Assembly (NCBI RefSeq): GCF_020103725.1
Contig: NZ_JAHXBG010000015.1
Span: forward strand, 62,001-126,000
Direction of reading: 5' to 3'
Length of the DNA stretch: 64,000 bases
DNA from: Hyalangium gracile
GTDB taxonomy: Bacteria > Myxococcota > Myxococcia > Myxococcales > Myxococcaceae
In this document: positions 7,861 to 18,046 of the stretch, one piece after another
Layout: every line of letters begins with the position of its first letter
Position numbering within the stretch: position 1 is the first letter of the stretch
Notes under the pieces: model-generated
The model's input: only the letters and a program-made list of their open reading frames with translations
Told to the model about the DNA's origin: nothing
Databases searched by the model: none
Translations under genes and position numbers: made by a program

Positions 7861-10272
7861 TCAGGCACGCAGCGCGCCGCCCAGCCGCTGGTTCACCTCG
7901 GCGATGATGCGCTGGTGCGCCTCGCTGACCTCCGCGTCGGTGAGCGTGCGCTCGGGCGAGCGGTAGCGGATGGCGTACGCCAGGTTCTTCTTCCCCTCGG
8001 GGATGGGCTTGCCCGTGTACACGTCGAAGATGAGGGCGTCCTCCACCAGCGCACCTCCCACCTCCAGGATCACCTTGCGCACCTCGTCGTTGCGCAGCTC
8101 AACGGGGACGACCACCGCCAGGTCCCTCAGCACCGCCGGGAAGCGCGGCAGCGAGTGGTACTCGGGCACCAGCCGGGCCGCCGAGTACAGGGGCTCGGTG
8201 TCCAGCTCGAACGCGAACACCCCCTGCGGCAGCCCCAGGGCCTTGGTGATACGGGGGTGCAGCTCGCCCACGTAGCCCAGCGCCGTCCCGTCGCCCAGCA
8301 CCACCTGGGCGCAGGCGCGCGGGTGCCAGGCCGGGGCCTCGGCGGCCACGAAGCGGACGCCCTCCGCGTGCAGGCTGTGGAACACCGCCTCCACCGCGCC
8401 CTTGGCATCGTAGAAGTCCATCTGGGCGTCCTTCTGCGTCCAGGTACGTCCGGAGCGCAGGCCCCACACGAGCCCCGCCACCCGGTGCACCTCGCGCGTC
8501 GCCGGACGCCGGCCCTGGCCGCCCTCCGGATCCCGGAAGTAGGCGCGGCCCGTCTCGTAGATGGCCACCCGCTCCACCTGGTGCCGCACGCTGCGAGACA
8601 GGTTCTCCAGCAGCCCCGGCAGCAGGCTGGTGCGCATCACCGACTGCTCCACGCTGAGCGGGTTGATGAGCGCCACGGGCGCCTCCTTCCCGCCCAGCAC
8701 CTCCAGGCTCCGCGGCGCCACGAACGAGTAGTTCACCACCTCGTTCAGCCCGGCCCCCGAGAGCGCCTGGCGCAGCCGCCGCTCGGCCTCGGTGGTGAGC
8801 GGCTCGGGGGCCAGCTCCGCCACCCCCCGAGGCAGCTTCGCGGGGATGTTGTCGTACCCGTACACGCGGGCGATCTCCTCCAGGAGATCCTCCTCGCGCT
8901 CCACGTCCACGCGGGCCCGAGGCACCTCGAACGTCGTCTGCCCTGCCCCGTCCTCCACCGCCTTGAAGCCCAGGGCCCCCAGGATGCGGCGGCACTCGGC
9001 CTCCGCCACCGCCGTGCCCAGGAACTTCTCCACGCGCCCGTAGCGCAGGGCCACGCGGCGGGACGGCTTCGGGCTCGGGTACACATCCACGCGGCCGGGG
9101 GCCACCGTGCCTCCGGACAGCTCCGCGATGAGCTGCGCGGCCCGGTCGATGGCCGGCACCACGGCGTCGATGTCCGCCCCACGCTCGAAGCGGTGCGAGG
9201 CCTCCGTGTGCAGGCCGTGCCGCTTGGACGTGCGGCGCACGCTGGACGGCAGGAAGTGCGCGGACTCGAGGACGATGTGCTTCGTGCCCTCCCCCACCTC
9301 GCTGTCCCCGCCACCCATCACCCCGGCGATGGCCTGGGGCCGATCCCGGTCACAGATGGCCAGGTCATCCGCGTCGAGGGTGCGCTCCTTGTCGTCGAGC
9401 GTTCGGATCTTCTCGCCCTGCCTCGCGCAGCGCACGACGATCTCCTGCCCCGCCAGCTTCTCGAGATCGAAGGCGTGCAGCGGCTGGCCGTACTCGAGGT
9501 TGACGTAGTTGGTCACGTCCACCACGTTGTTGATGGCGCGCACGCCACAGGCCTTCAGCCGATCCTGCATCCACTGGGGCGACGGCTGGATCTTCACGTT
9601 CTCCACCACGCGCGCCACGTAGCGCGGGCAGCGCGTCCCGTCCTCGATCCGCACCTTCACCCTCTCGGCCGCGGAGTTCCCCTTCTCGGCGGGCTTGGGC
9701 TCCGGCGGGCGGAACGCCGCGCCCGTCACCACGCCCACCTCGCGCGCCACGCCCAGGTGCGAGAGCGCGTCGGGCCGGTTCGGGGTGACATTCACCTCCA
9801 GCACCACGTCATCCAGCCCCAGCGCCTCGGCGATCGGCATGCCCGCCTTGGCCTCCGGCGAGAGGATGAGCAGCCCGGAGGAATCCTCGGTCAGCCCCAG
9901 CTCCTTCGCCGAGCACAGCATGCCGGAGCTGTCCACGCCCCGGAGCGCCGCCTGCTTGATCTCCGCGCCGTTGGGCAGCTTCGTGCCCACGGTGGCCAGC
10001 GGCACCTTGTCGCCGACCTTGTAGTTCTTCGCGCCGCACACCACCTGCACCAGCGAGGGGCCGCCCGCGTCCACCTTCGTCACGGACAGCTTGTCCGCGT
10101 TGGGGTGCTGCACGGACTCCTTGATCTGCGCCACCACCACGCCGCGCAGCGCCTCGCCCGGCCGCTCCAGGCCCTCGATCTCCAGCCCCGCCGCGGTCAG
10201 CTTCCGCGCCAGCTCGTCCACCGACGCCGGCAGCGTCACGTACTCGCCGAGCCACTTCACCGAAATCTTCAC
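7861..10272 (-). CDS. pheT: Phenylalanyl-tRNA synthetase beta subunit
   Basis: 803 residues, normal for bacterial PheT. From the N-terminus: tRNA-binding (EMAP-like) domain with HPNADKLSVTKVD, B3/B4 editing domain, B5 domain, catalytic-like core with SLLPGLLENLSRS, and C-terminal FDX-ACB anticodon-binding domain (YHSLPRFPAVLRDLAVVVP). With PheS it forms the alpha2-beta2 enzyme charging tRNA-Phe and hydrolysing mischarged Tyr-tRNA. Start is GTG at 10272 (VKISVKWLGEYV) with GGAGAGGG upstream. It lies 69 bp after pheS in the same operon. Confidence 0.97.
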   Translation of the reverse strand: MKISVKWLGEYVTLPASVDELARKLTAAGLEIEGLERPGEALRGVVVAQIKESVQHPNADKLSVTKVDAGGPSLVQVVCGAKNYKVGDKVPLATVGTKLPNGAEIKQAALRGVDSSGMLCSAKELGLTEDSSGLLILSPEAKAGMPIAEALGLDDVVLEVNVTPNRPDALSHLGVAREVGVVTGAAFRPPEPKPAEKGNSAAERVKVRIEDGTRCPRYVARVVENVKIQPSPQWMQDRLKACGVRAINNVVDVTNYVNLEYGQPLHAFDLEKLAGQEIVVRCARQGEKIRTLDDKERTLDADDLAICDRDRPQAIAGVMGGGDSEVGEGTKHIVLESAHFLPSSVRRTSKRHGLHTEASHRFERGADIDAVVPAIDRAAQLIAELSGGTVAPGRVDVYPSPKPSRRVALRYGRVEKFLGTAVAEAECRRILGALGFKAVEDGAGQTTFEVPRARVDVEREEDLLEEIARVYGYDNIPAKLPRGVAELAPEPLTTEAERRLRQALSGAGLNEVVNYSFVAPRSLEVLGGKEAPVALINPLSVEQSVMRTSLLPGLLENLSRSVRHQVERVAIYETGRAYFRDPEGGQGRRPATREVHRVAGLVWGLRSGRTWTQKDAQMDFYDAKGAVEAVFHSLHAEGVRFVAAEAPAWHPRACAQVVLGDGTALGYVGELHPRITKALGLPQGVFAFELDTEPLYSAARLVPEYHSLPRFPAVLRDLAVVVPVELRNDEVRKVILEVGGALVEDALIFDVYTGKPIPEGKKNLAYAIRYRSPERTLTDAEVSEAHQRIIAEVNQRLGGALRA

Positions 10273-10341
10273 AGGTCAGCCCTCTCCGGACTTCATCAAC
10301 CCAATTGCATGGATGCTTCGGACGATGCCTCGAGCCGTCGC

Positions 10342-11391
10342 TCAGAACTGCTCGAGGAAGCGCGCGTCGTTCTCGAACATCATCCGCAGGTCATCGATGC
10401 GGTAGCGCAGCATGGCGATGCGCTCCACGCCCATGCCGAACGCGTAGCCCGTCACCTCCTTCGGGTCGTACCCCGCCGAGGTGAAGACGTTAGGGTGCAC
10501 CATGCCGCTGCCCAGCACCTCCAACCACCCCGTCTGCTTGCACACGCGGCAACCCTTGCCGCTGCACGAGGTACAGGAGATGTCCACCTCCGCCGACGGC
10601 TCGGTGAAGGGGAAGAAGGACGGCCGGAAGCGCGTGCGCGTGTCCGAACCGAAGAACGCCTTCACGAACGCGTCCAGCGAGCCCTTCAGCTCCGCGAAGC
10701 TCACGTCCTTGTCCACCAGCAGCCCCTCCACCTGGTGGAACATGGGCGTGTGGGTGATGTCCGAGTCCCTCCGGTACACCCGGCCCGGCATCACCGCGCG
10801 GATCGGCGGCTTCCTGGCCAGCATGTGCCGCACCTGCACCGGCGAGGTGTGCGTGCGCAGCAGCACCGGGCTGTCCGCCTTCTTCGCGTGCCCGAGCGTC
10901 GCCTCGTCCACGTAGAAGGTGTCCTGCATGTCCCGCGCGGGGTGATCCTTGGGCAGGTTCAGCGCCTCGAAGTTGAAGTAGTCCAGCTCGATCTCCGGCC
11001 CCACCTCCACCTCGAAGCCGAGCCGCGCGAACGTCCGGACGATCTCCTCCATCGTCCGCGACACCGGGTGTCGGCTGCCCGGCGCAACACCCCGCCCCGG
11101 CAGCGTCACGTCCAGCTTCGGCCCCTTCAGCTCCGCCGCGAGCGCCGCCTCCTCGGCGCGCTGCAGCGCCTCGGCGAGCAGCTTCTCGATCTCCGCCTTG
11201 ACCTGGTTGGCCACCTCGCCCAGCGCCTTGCGCTCCTCGGGAGGCAGCTTGCCCATGCCCCCGAGCACGCCGGACAGCTCGCCCTTCTTGCCCAGGTAGC
11301 GAACCCTCAACGACTCCACGGCCGTCACCTCGGAGGCGACGGTGATGTCCCGCCGCGCTGCTTCCGCGAGGGCCTGAAAGCGATCCCGCAT
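10342..11391 (-). CDS. pheS: Phenylalanyl-tRNA synthetase alpha subunit
   Basis: 349 residues. N-terminal coiled coil, then the class II catalytic core: motif 2 region ([30 protein letters not shown]) and motif 3 ([16 protein letters not shown]). Catalytic subunit of the Phe-tRNA synthetase tetramer. A Cys-rich insert [18 protein letters not shown] looks able to bind metal, as in many bacterial PheS. ATG start with GGGGAG upstream. A strong intrinsic terminator lies about 40 nt before the start, implying attenuation control between rplT and pheS. Confidence 0.97.
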   Translation of the reverse strand: MRDRFQALAEAARRDITVASEVTAVESLRVRYLGKKGELSGVLGGMGKLPPEERKALGEVANQVKAEIEKLLAEALQRAEEAALAAELKGPKLDVTLPGRGVAPGSRHPVSRTMEEIVRTFARLGFEVEVGPEIELDYFNFEALNLPKDHPARDMQDTFYVDEATLGHAKKADSPVLLRTHTSPVQVRHMLARKPPIRAVMPGRVYRRDSDITHTPMFHQVEGLLVDKDVSFAELKGSLDAFVKAFFGSDTRTRFRPSFFPFTEPSAEVDISCTSCSGKGCRVCKQTGWLEVLGSGMVHPNVFTSAGYDPKEVTGYAFGMGVERIAMLRYRIDDLRMMFENDARFLEQF

Positions 11392-11430
11392 GACTGCGCT
11401 CCCCTGCCCGCGCTCCCGTGGAGCCTGGGC

Positions 11431-11463
11431 AAAAAAAAGGGCCGCCCCTGGCGAGGGCAGCCC
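11431..11463 (-). terminator. Intrinsic terminator/attenuator in the pheS leader
   Basis: On the minus strand GGGCTGCCC, loop TCGCCA, then GGGCGGCCC, followed directly by eight T. This is the clearest Rho-independent terminator in the window and lies between rplT (stop 11544) and pheS (start 11391). Some read-through is needed if pheST shares the infC-rpmI-rplT promoter, hence the attenuator idea. No Phe-rich leader peptide or T-box sequence was found. Confidence 0.8.
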
Positions 11464-11543
11464 GTGTACTCATTCCAGCGCGGAAGGCCCCGCTAGGAGC
11501 CTCCCGAGCGCTCTATGCTCCGGCCTCGCGGGCCGGGCGTGGG

Positions 11544-11891
11544 TCAGGCCGCCTTCGCGATGTTGGCGACGGCCGCGAAGCCCGCGGGATCCGCAACGGC
11601 CATGTCGGCCAGCACCTTGCGGTCCAGGGAGATCTTCGCCTTGGCCAGCCCGGCGATCAGCTTCGAGTAGGACAGGCCCACGGTGCGGGCCGCCGCGTTG
11701 ATGCGGACGATCCACAGCGAGCGGAAGATCCGCTTGTTCACCGCGCGGTCACGCGCGGCGTAGTCCAGCGCGCGCTCCACGGCCTGGTTGGCCCGCTTGT
11801 AGCAGTTCTTCCGACGGCCACGGTAACCCTTGGCCAGCTTCAAAATCCGATTACGACGGCGACGGGCCTTGAATCCCTTCTTGACGCGCAT
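11544..11891 (-). CDS. rplT: 50S ribosomal protein L20
   Basis: 115 residues, the usual length. Conserved basic N-terminus ([20 protein letters not shown], then [18 protein letters not shown]) and [20 protein letters not shown]. It binds 23S rRNA early in 50S assembly; in enteric bacteria L20 also represses its own operon by binding the leader mRNA. Third gene of infC-rpmI-rplT, 82 bp after rpmI. Confidence 0.97.
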   Translation of the reverse strand: MRVKKGFKARRRRNRILKLAKGYRGRRKNCYKRANQAVERALDYAARDRAVNKRIFRSLWIVRINAAARTVGLSYSKLIAGLAKAKISLDRKVLADMAVADPAGFAAVANIAKAA

Positions 11892-11973
11892 GACACACTC
11901 CTCGACTTCTCAGATGGGAGCCCTGTGGCGCAGGCCTCACGCCGCTCCGCCAGGACCCGGGGGTTGTTGAAAG

Positions 11974-12183
11974 CTAGTTGGCCCCGTAGGGGAACATTTC
12001 CTTGATGACCTTCTTCGCATCCATGTCGCGAAGGTGACCCGTGCCGCGGTTGCGCCGCTTCTGGGCCGGGGTCTTCGCGTGGGTGAAGAGGTGCTTGCCG
12101 TAGGCCTTCCCGTGCTTCACCTTGCCACTCTTCTTCACCTGCAACCGCTTCTTCGCAGCACTACGGGTCTTCAACTTCGGCAT
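11974..12183 (-). CDS. rpmI: 50S ribosomal protein L35
   Basis: 69 residues, MPKLKTRSAAKKRLQVKKSG at the N-terminus and RNRGTGHLRDMD in the middle; typical L35. Part of the large subunit. It lies between infC (91 bp upstream) and rplT, the standard order. ATG start. Confidence 0.97.
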   Translation of the reverse strand: MPKLKTRSAAKKRLQVKKSGKVKHGKAYGKHLFTHAKTPAQKRRNRGTGHLRDMDAKKVIKEMFPYGAN

Positions 12184-12274
12184 TGTCCCAGTCCTTCCTT
12201 CTCGGTTCGCCGTCGGCTCTCCAGCCTTCGGCCTCTGTTACAGGCCGACAGCCGAAGCCGACAGCCGAATCTTC

Positions 12275-13030
<756 letters not shown>

Positions 13031-13155
13031 GTGAAGATCCTCCAAGAACGGGGGTTTGGACGTGCCTTCTCCCCTGGAAGAGGCGCAAGATACTTTTATG
13101 CCACTGGGAGTCAAGGGAGGTCAGCGACTTCCTGACCTCGGACGACACCCCTGCG

Positions 13156-15084
13156 TTACGGAACCCCGGCCTCCTTGGCCATGAGGGCCTCGAAGGCCTC
13201 CAGCTTCATGCTCTTGAGGTCCTCGCCGCCGTAGCGCCGGGGGGCCACGCCACCGGCCTCCACCTCGTTGTCGCCGATCACCAGGGTGTAGGGAACCTTC
13301 TGGATCTGCGCCTCGCGGATCTTCGCGTTCAGCGTCTGCCCGCGCTCGTCCAGGTCCACCCGGTAGCCCTTGGCGCGCAGCTGGTCCCTCACCTTCCGGG
13401 CGTACTCCAGCTGCCGGTCCGCCACCGTGACGATGACCGCCTGCACCGGCGCCAGCCATGTGGGGAAAGCACCTGCAAAGTGCTCCGTGAGGATGGCGAT
13501 GAAGCGCTCGAAGGAGCCGAAGATGGCGCGGTGGAGGACCACCGGCTTGTGCTCGGCGTTGTCCTCGCCGACGTAGGACAGATCGAAGCGCTGGGCGGCC
13601 AGGTAGTCCAGCTGGATGGTGCCCAGCTGCCACTTGCGGCCGATGCTGTCGGACACGTCGAAGTCGATCTTCGGGCCGTAGAAGGCGCCCTCGCCGGGCT
13701 TCACCTCGTAGGGCACCCCGAGCGTCTTGAGCACGCCCTCGAGCGCCGTCTCCGCGTGATCCCACGTGGCGTCGTCACCGAGCCGCTGCTCGGGACGCGT
13801 GGAGAACTTGGCCGAGTACTTCAGGCCCACCGCGTTGTAGACGTGATCGAGGAACTGCACGAAGTGGCGGACCTCGTCGCCGATCTGGCTCTCCATGCAG
13901 TAGATGTGCGCGTCGTCCTGGGCGAACTGGCGCACGCGGGTGAGGCCGCCGAGCGAGCCGGCCGCCTCGTTGCGGTGGAGCACGTCCTGCGTGTGAAAGC
14001 GCAGCGGCAAGTCTCTGTAGCTGTGGCGCTTGAAGCCGAAGTACAGGTGGTGCGAGGGGCAGTTCATCGGCTTGAGGGAGAAGTCGTGCTCGCCGGACTC
14101 GTTGTCGAGCACCAGGAACATGTTCTCCTTGTACTTGCCCCAGTGGCCGCTGATCTCCCACAGGCCCTTGTTGAACATCAGCGGCGTCTTGATCTCCACG
14201 TAGCCGCGCTCGGCGGTGAGGCGGCGCATCCAGGTGGAGAGCGTCTGGTAGAGCGTGGTGCCCTTGGGCGTCCAGAAGGCCGAGCCCGGCGCGAACGGGT
14301 GGAAGTGGAACAGGTCCAGCTCCTTGCCCAGCTTGCGGTGGTCGCGCTTCTTGGCCTCCTCGATGCGCGTCAGGTACTCCTGCATCGCCTTCTTGTCGAA
14401 GAAGGCCGTGCCGTAGACGCGCTGGAGCATCGGGTTGCGGTGATCGCCGCGCCAGTACGCGCCGCTCGAGGACAGGATCTTGATGACGCCGATGCGGCCC
14501 GTGGTGGGGCCGTGGGGCCCGAGGCAGAAGTCCACCCAGTCCCCGTGCTTGTAGAGCGTCAGCGTCTTGGCGCCCTTGGCCGCGATGTCCTTGACGATCT
14601 CGACCTTGAACTTCTCGCCCTTCTCCTCGAAGAGGCGCACCGCGTCGTCCATGGAGACTTCCGTGCGGACGAAGGGCAGGTTCTGGGCGATCTCCTTGTT
14701 GGCCTCGGCCTCGATCTTCTCCAGGTCCTCGGGCGTGAAGGGCTTCTCGCGGAAGAAGTCGTAGTAGAAGCCCTCCTCCGTCGCCGGGCCGATCGTCACC
14801 TGGGTGCCCGGGAAGAGGCGCTGCACGGCGCTGGCCACCACGTGCGCGGCGTCATGGCGGATGAGCTCCAGCGCCTCGGGGCTCTTGGTGGTGAACACCT
14901 GCAGCTTCGCGTCCTCGGTGAGCGGCCGGGCCAGATCCACGTCCTGGCCGTTGACCCGCGCGAAGAGGGCCGCCTTGGCCAGGCCCGCCCCGATGCCGTC
15001 CCGCACGAAGTCCGCGATGGTGGTTCCCCGACTGGTCTGCTTCTGGCTGCCATCGGGGAGCGTCACCGTAATCATGTCGGACAT
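13156..15084 (-). CDS. thrS: Threonyl-tRNA synthetase
   Basis: 642 residues, normal length. N-terminal TGS domain ([20 protein letters not shown]), editing domain with [10 protein letters not shown] and the [12 protein letters not shown] block, then the class II core with zinc ligands ([10 protein letters not shown]) and FAQDDAHIY, and a C-terminal anticodon-binding domain ([10 protein letters not shown]). It charges tRNA-Thr and edits Ser. ATG at 15084; a second ATG three codons in is also possible. Only a 76-nt gap, filled by a strong hairpin, separates it from tRNA-Val upstream. Confidence 0.97.
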   Translation of the reverse strand: MSDMITVTLPDGSQKQTSRGTTIADFVRDGIGAGLAKAALFARVNGQDVDLARPLTEDAKLQVFTTKSPEALELIRHDAAHVVASAVQRLFPGTQVTIGPATEEGFYYDFFREKPFTPEDLEKIEAEANKEIAQNLPFVRTEVSMDDAVRLFEEKGEKFKVEIVKDIAAKGAKTLTLYKHGDWVDFCLGPHGPTTGRIGVIKILSSSGAYWRGDHRNPMLQRVYGTAFFDKKAMQEYLTRIEEAKKRDHRKLGKELDLFHFHPFAPGSAFWTPKGTTLYQTLSTWMRRLTAERGYVEIKTPLMFNKGLWEISGHWGKYKENMFLVLDNESGEHDFSLKPMNCPSHHLYFGFKRHSYRDLPLRFHTQDVLHRNEAAGSLGGLTRVRQFAQDDAHIYCMESQIGDEVRHFVQFLDHVYNAVGLKYSAKFSTRPEQRLGDDATWDHAETALEGVLKTLGVPYEVKPGEGAFYGPKIDFDVSDSIGRKWQLGTIQLDYLAAQRFDLSYVGEDNAEHKPVVLHRAIFGSFERFIAILTEHFAGAFPTWLAPVQAVIVTVADRQLEYARKVRDQLRAKGYRVDLDERGQTLNAKIREAQIQKVPYTLVIGDNEVEAGGVAPRRYGGEDLKSMKLEAFEALMAKEAGVP

Positions 15085-15095
15085 GTCGAAACCTC

Positions 15096-15139
15096 GAAAA
15101 CGCCACGGGCGGCAGGCTTGCTGGAAGCCGTGCCGCCCG
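15096..15139 (-). terminator. Terminator/leader hairpin between tRNA-Val and thrS
   Basis: On the minus strand CGGGCGGCA-C-GGCTT, loop CCAGC, AAGCC-T-GCCGCCCG, then TGGCGTTTTC. A long GC stem with a short T-run just after tRNA-Val is consistent with an intrinsic terminator. Because it lies only about 20 nt before the thrS start it would also be in any thrS leader that begins upstream, so a regulatory role is possible. Confidence 0.65.
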
Positions 15140-15160
15140 CTGTGAGACTTCCGTTGTGGA

Positions 15161-15232
<72 letters not shown>

Positions 15233-15325
15233 GTGCCTGAAAAGCGCGGCGGGAATAGCAGTGGGCTCCCGCAGCTGTCAAGGAAACACCGACGACCGCT
15301 GATCCTCTTCCTGACCGGCGTGCGC

Positions 15326-16015
15326 TCATGGCCTCGGGGTATCCAACAATCGCCGCACCCGGGACATGACTTCATCGAACATGGCCGGGGTCAGCCGCCC
15401 CGTCTGCGTGTTCTGCTGGCTGACGTGGTAGCAGCCCACGAGGGTCCGCCCGCCTGCCAGGGGCACCTCCGCCCCGTGCCCGAACGCCGGCCGAGGCGTG
15501 GGCAGCTCCACCCCCGAGCGGGCCAGGGCCAGCAGCGCCGCGTTCCACCCGATGGCCCCCAGCGCCAGGAACACCCGGGCCGGCAGCAGCGCCAGCTCCC
15601 GGTCGAGGAACGGGGCGCAGCGGGCCAGCTCCTCCGGGAGCGGCTTGTTCTCCGGGGGGGCGCAGCGGGCCGAACAGGTGATGTAGGCGTCGCTGAGCAG
15701 GAGCCCGTCGTCCCGGTGCTCGCTCCGGGGCTGGTTGGCAAACCCCGCTCGGTGCAGCCCCGCGTAGAGGAAGTCTCCGGAGCGATCGCCCGTGAAGATG
15801 CGGCCCGTCCGGTTCGCTCCATGGGCCGCCGGGGCCAGCCCCACGATGACCAGCCGGGCCCTGGGATCCCCGAAGCCCGGCACCGGCCGGCCCCAGTAGG
15901 TCCACTCCCGGTACGCGCGGCGCTTCACCCGCGCTACTTCCTCCCGCCACTCCACCAGCCGGGGACAGGCCCGGCAGCGGGTGATCTCCGCGTGGAGTTT
16001 CTCGAGCTTCGTCAC
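15326..16015 (-). CDS. Uracil-DNA glycosylase, family 5 (UDGb)
   Basis: 229 residues from a GTG at 16015 whose GTGA overlaps the stop of the preceding gene. The longer frame extending to 16270 overlaps that gene in another phase and is Gly/Ala shadow sequence. Active-site motif A is GLAPAAHGANRTGR followed by IFTGDRSG; motif B is YHVSQQNTQTGRLT, typical of Fe-S family 5 enzymes. Cys ligands for a [4Fe-4S] cluster: CRACPRL near the N-terminus and CAPPENKPLPEELARC in the middle. It removes uracil and other deaminated bases in base-excision repair, apt for a GC-rich genome. Last gene of a translationally coupled minus-strand run. Confidence 0.93.
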   Translation of the reverse strand: MTKLEKLHAEITRCRACPRLVEWREEVARVKRRAYREWTYWGRPVPGFGDPRARLVIVGLAPAAHGANRTGRIFTGDRSGDFLYAGLHRAGFANQPRSEHRDDGLLLSDAYITCSARCAPPENKPLPEELARCAPFLDRELALLPARVFLALGAIGWNAALLALARSGVELPTPRPAFGHGAEVPLAGGRTLVGCYHVSQQNTQTGRLTPAMFDEVMSRVRRLLDTPRP

Positions 16016-16800
16016 CTGCTTCGACCTCGCACCGCTGCCTCCAGCCGCTGGACCCAGGCCCGGGCTCGCTCCACCTCCCGGGGGCTGGTTCCTACCTCGA
16101 GCTCCAGCTCCGTGGGGCGCTCCTGGCCCAGCAGCGCCACCAGCGCCGCTTCCTCGGGGAACCCTTTCATGACGACCCGCTGGCCCAGCCCGCAAGTCTC
16201 GCCCCCTGTCCCCTGCTCCACCCGGAGGGAGACCGTGGAGAGGGCCGCGCGCCAGGGCAGCTCGGGGCACGGAGGACCGAGCGCTCCGGCGAGCGCCAGC
16301 AGCTTGCTCCCAGGCAGCTGGGCGAAGGCCCCCCAGGCCTCCAGGCTCACCTCCGAGGCGCCGGGCAGCCAGAGGATCCGCGAGGGGCGCAGGGCGCCCA
16401 CCCTCCGGGCGAGCTCCGCGTCGAGCCCTCCTCGGATCTCCACCGCCGCCCGTCTCGACCCCAGCCAGTGCAGCCCCGGGCCCGACAGGGCCTGGGCCTC
16501 GAGCCAGGCTCCCACGCGTGGCGCGCCGCGAAGCTGCCGGACGTGGGCCTCCTTCAAGGGAGGCCGCAGCTGGACGTAGGCCTCGGGGAAGCGGGCCAGC
16601 GCCTCGATCGTGGACTCCCGGAGCGTGTTTGACTTCGTGCGCAGCCAGAGCACCGTCCCGCTGCCGGCGAGCGCGCGCAGGGCGTCCGCCTCCACGGACT
16701 CGTCCACCACCAGGTGCAGCCGGTAGCCGGGGAGGACGAGCGGATCCGAGACAGGTGCCTGCGCCAGCACCGTCACCAGCAGGACGGCCGCCACGCTCAC
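16012..16800 (-). CDS. Hypothetical exported protein
   Basis: 262 residues from a GTG at 16800 (GTGA overlap with the AI-2E gene stop). The N-terminus VSVAAVLLVTVLAQAPVSDP looks like a signal peptide, followed by an alternating alpha/beta sequence (YRLHLVVDESVEADALRALA, ILWLPGASEVSLEAWGAFAQ, LELEVGTSPREVERARAWVQ). No family recognised; the spacing of hydrophobic strands and helices could suit a TIM-barrel-like or leucine-rich fold, but this is weak. Its stop overlaps the start of the UDG gene by four bases, so production of the two is coupled. Confidence 0.7.
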   Translation of the reverse strand: MSVAAVLLVTVLAQAPVSDPLVLPGYRLHLVVDESVEADALRALAGSGTVLWLRTKSNTLRESTIEALARFPEAYVQLRPPLKEAHVRQLRGAPRVGAWLEAQALSGPGLHWLGSRRAAVEIRGGLDAELARRVGALRPSRILWLPGASEVSLEAWGAFAQLPGSKLLALAGALGPPCPELPWRAALSTVSLRVEQGTGGETCGLGQRVVMKGFPEEAALVALLGQERPTELELEVGTSPREVERARAWVQRLEAAVRGRSR

Positions 16801-17990
16801 GGCTTGGAGGCCTCGCCGGTGTACAGCGGCGTCCGCTGGTAGCGCAGCACCACCACGCGCAGCACCACCTTGAGGATCGCGCCCACGGGCACCGCGAGCA
16901 GGATGCCCACGAAGCCGAACAGCTCTCCGAAGGCCAGGATCGCGATGATGACCGTCACCGGCGTCAGCCCCACCTTCTCGCCCACGATGCGCGGGGTGAT
17001 GACGAGGCCCTCGGACATCTGCGCCACCAGGAAGGTCCCTCCAATCACCGCGAGCTGCCAGGGGCCCTGCCAGGACAGCATCAGGCCCAGCATCGCCAGC
17101 ACCATCCCCACCGCCGTTCCCAGGTAGGGCACCATGTTCCCGAAGCCCGCGATGACTCCGATGACGATCGCCATGTCGATCCGGGCGATGGACAGCCCCG
17201 TGGCGTAGATGACCGAGAGGATCGAGCCCACCGTGAGCTGACTGCGCACGAAGGCCGAGAGCACGTCATCCACCTCGCTGAAGCGCTGGCTCACCAGCCC
17301 CACCGCGCGCCGAGGGATGAGCTCCCGCACCAGCCGCACCAGCCGCGGGTAGTCCTTCAGGAAGAAGAACCCCAGCACCGGCACCACCGCCAACCCGAGC
17401 AGCGTCGCCACGAACCGCGCCGTGTTGCCCGCGAAGCGCGCGGCCAGCTTCGCCGCGGTGGGCCCGGCGCTCTGGAGCAGCTCGGAGGCCTTCGCTCCCA
17501 GCTCCGCGGTCCGCTGGTTCACGAACTCCGGCAGCGACAGCCCCAGCAGCCCTTCCACATGGGGGATGACCTGCGTGCTCGCCCGGCGGAAGAAGTCCGG
17601 CAGCTTGGCCGCCTCCTCCTGGAACACCGGGATCAGGTAGAGCACCGCCCCCGCCATCGCCAGCGTGCAGCCCGCGAACACGATCGTCGTGCCCCACGTC
17701 CGGTCCACCTTGTGCCGCTCGAGCAGGCTCACCACCGGGTTGAAGACGTAGGCGCCCGACAGGCCCAGCAGCACCGGCACCGCCACCCCTCCGAACACCG
17801 CGAGCAGCGCGAACACCAGGCCCAGCGCCGTCACCATCACCGCCGACCAGGTGAGGTCGATCCTCCGCGCCTCCTCCTCGGACAGCTCCGAGGACGGCTC
17901 GGAACGCACGACATGCAGCGGGGGCTCCGCGACCTCGGGAGCCACTGGAGGAGGAGCAGCTACCGCACGCTTCTCCTCGGGAACCTTCAC
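16797..17990 (-). CDS. AI-2E family transporter (PerM/UPF0118-like)
   Basis: 397 residues from a GTG at 17990; the start is uncertain because no clear Shine-Dalgarno is visible and the frame is open further upstream. A Pro/Glu-rich cytoplasmic N-terminus precedes about seven to eight membrane spans (VMVTALGLVFALLAVFGGVA, TTIVFAGCTLAMAGAVLYLI, GFGNMVPYLGTAVGMVLAML, FGELFGFVGILLAVPVGAIL). P..GFF.LKD and GNMVPYLG are conserved in this family. Members export small molecules or act in Na+/H+ exchange; the substrate here is unknown. It follows the FecR gene by 56 bp and overlaps the next gene by 4 bp. Confidence 0.85.
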   Translation of the reverse strand: MKVPEEKRAVAAPPPVAPEVAEPPLHVVRSEPSSELSEEEARRIDLTWSAVMVTALGLVFALLAVFGGVAVPVLLGLSGAYVFNPVVSLLERHKVDRTWGTTIVFAGCTLAMAGAVLYLIPVFQEEAAKLPDFFRRASTQVIPHVEGLLGLSLPEFVNQRTAELGAKASELLQSAGPTAAKLAARFAGNTARFVATLLGLAVVPVLGFFFLKDYPRLVRLVRELIPRRAVGLVSQRFSEVDDVLSAFVRSQLTVGSILSVIYATGLSIARIDMAIVIGVIAGFGNMVPYLGTAVGMVLAMLGLMLSWQGPWQLAVIGGTFLVAQMSEGLVITPRIVGEKVGLTPVTVIIAILAFGELFGFVGILLAVPVGAILKVVLRVVVLRYQRTPLYTGEASKP

Positions 17991-18046
17991 CGCGCGGACA
18001 CTGCTTTTCTTGCGACGTCCGATGACACGACTCCTCGTCGGAAAAC

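Noticed and set aside
7915-11496. Very long plus-strand open frame opposite pheT and pheS
   Set aside because: It is antisense to two certain genes. Its His/Arg/Leu/Ala-rich composition is what GC-rich third positions of the real genes produce on the other strand.
11464-11543. T-box riboswitch or Phe-leader peptide before pheS
   Set aside because: No T-box consensus and no Phe-rich short frame with a ribosome-binding site. A frame reading GGPFFCPG exists only because it crosses the terminator T-run.
16016-16270. N-terminal extension of the uracil-DNA glycosylase
   Set aside because: It overlaps the preceding hypothetical gene in another phase and is low-complexity Gly/Ala/Arg. The GTGA overlap gives a natural start at 16015.
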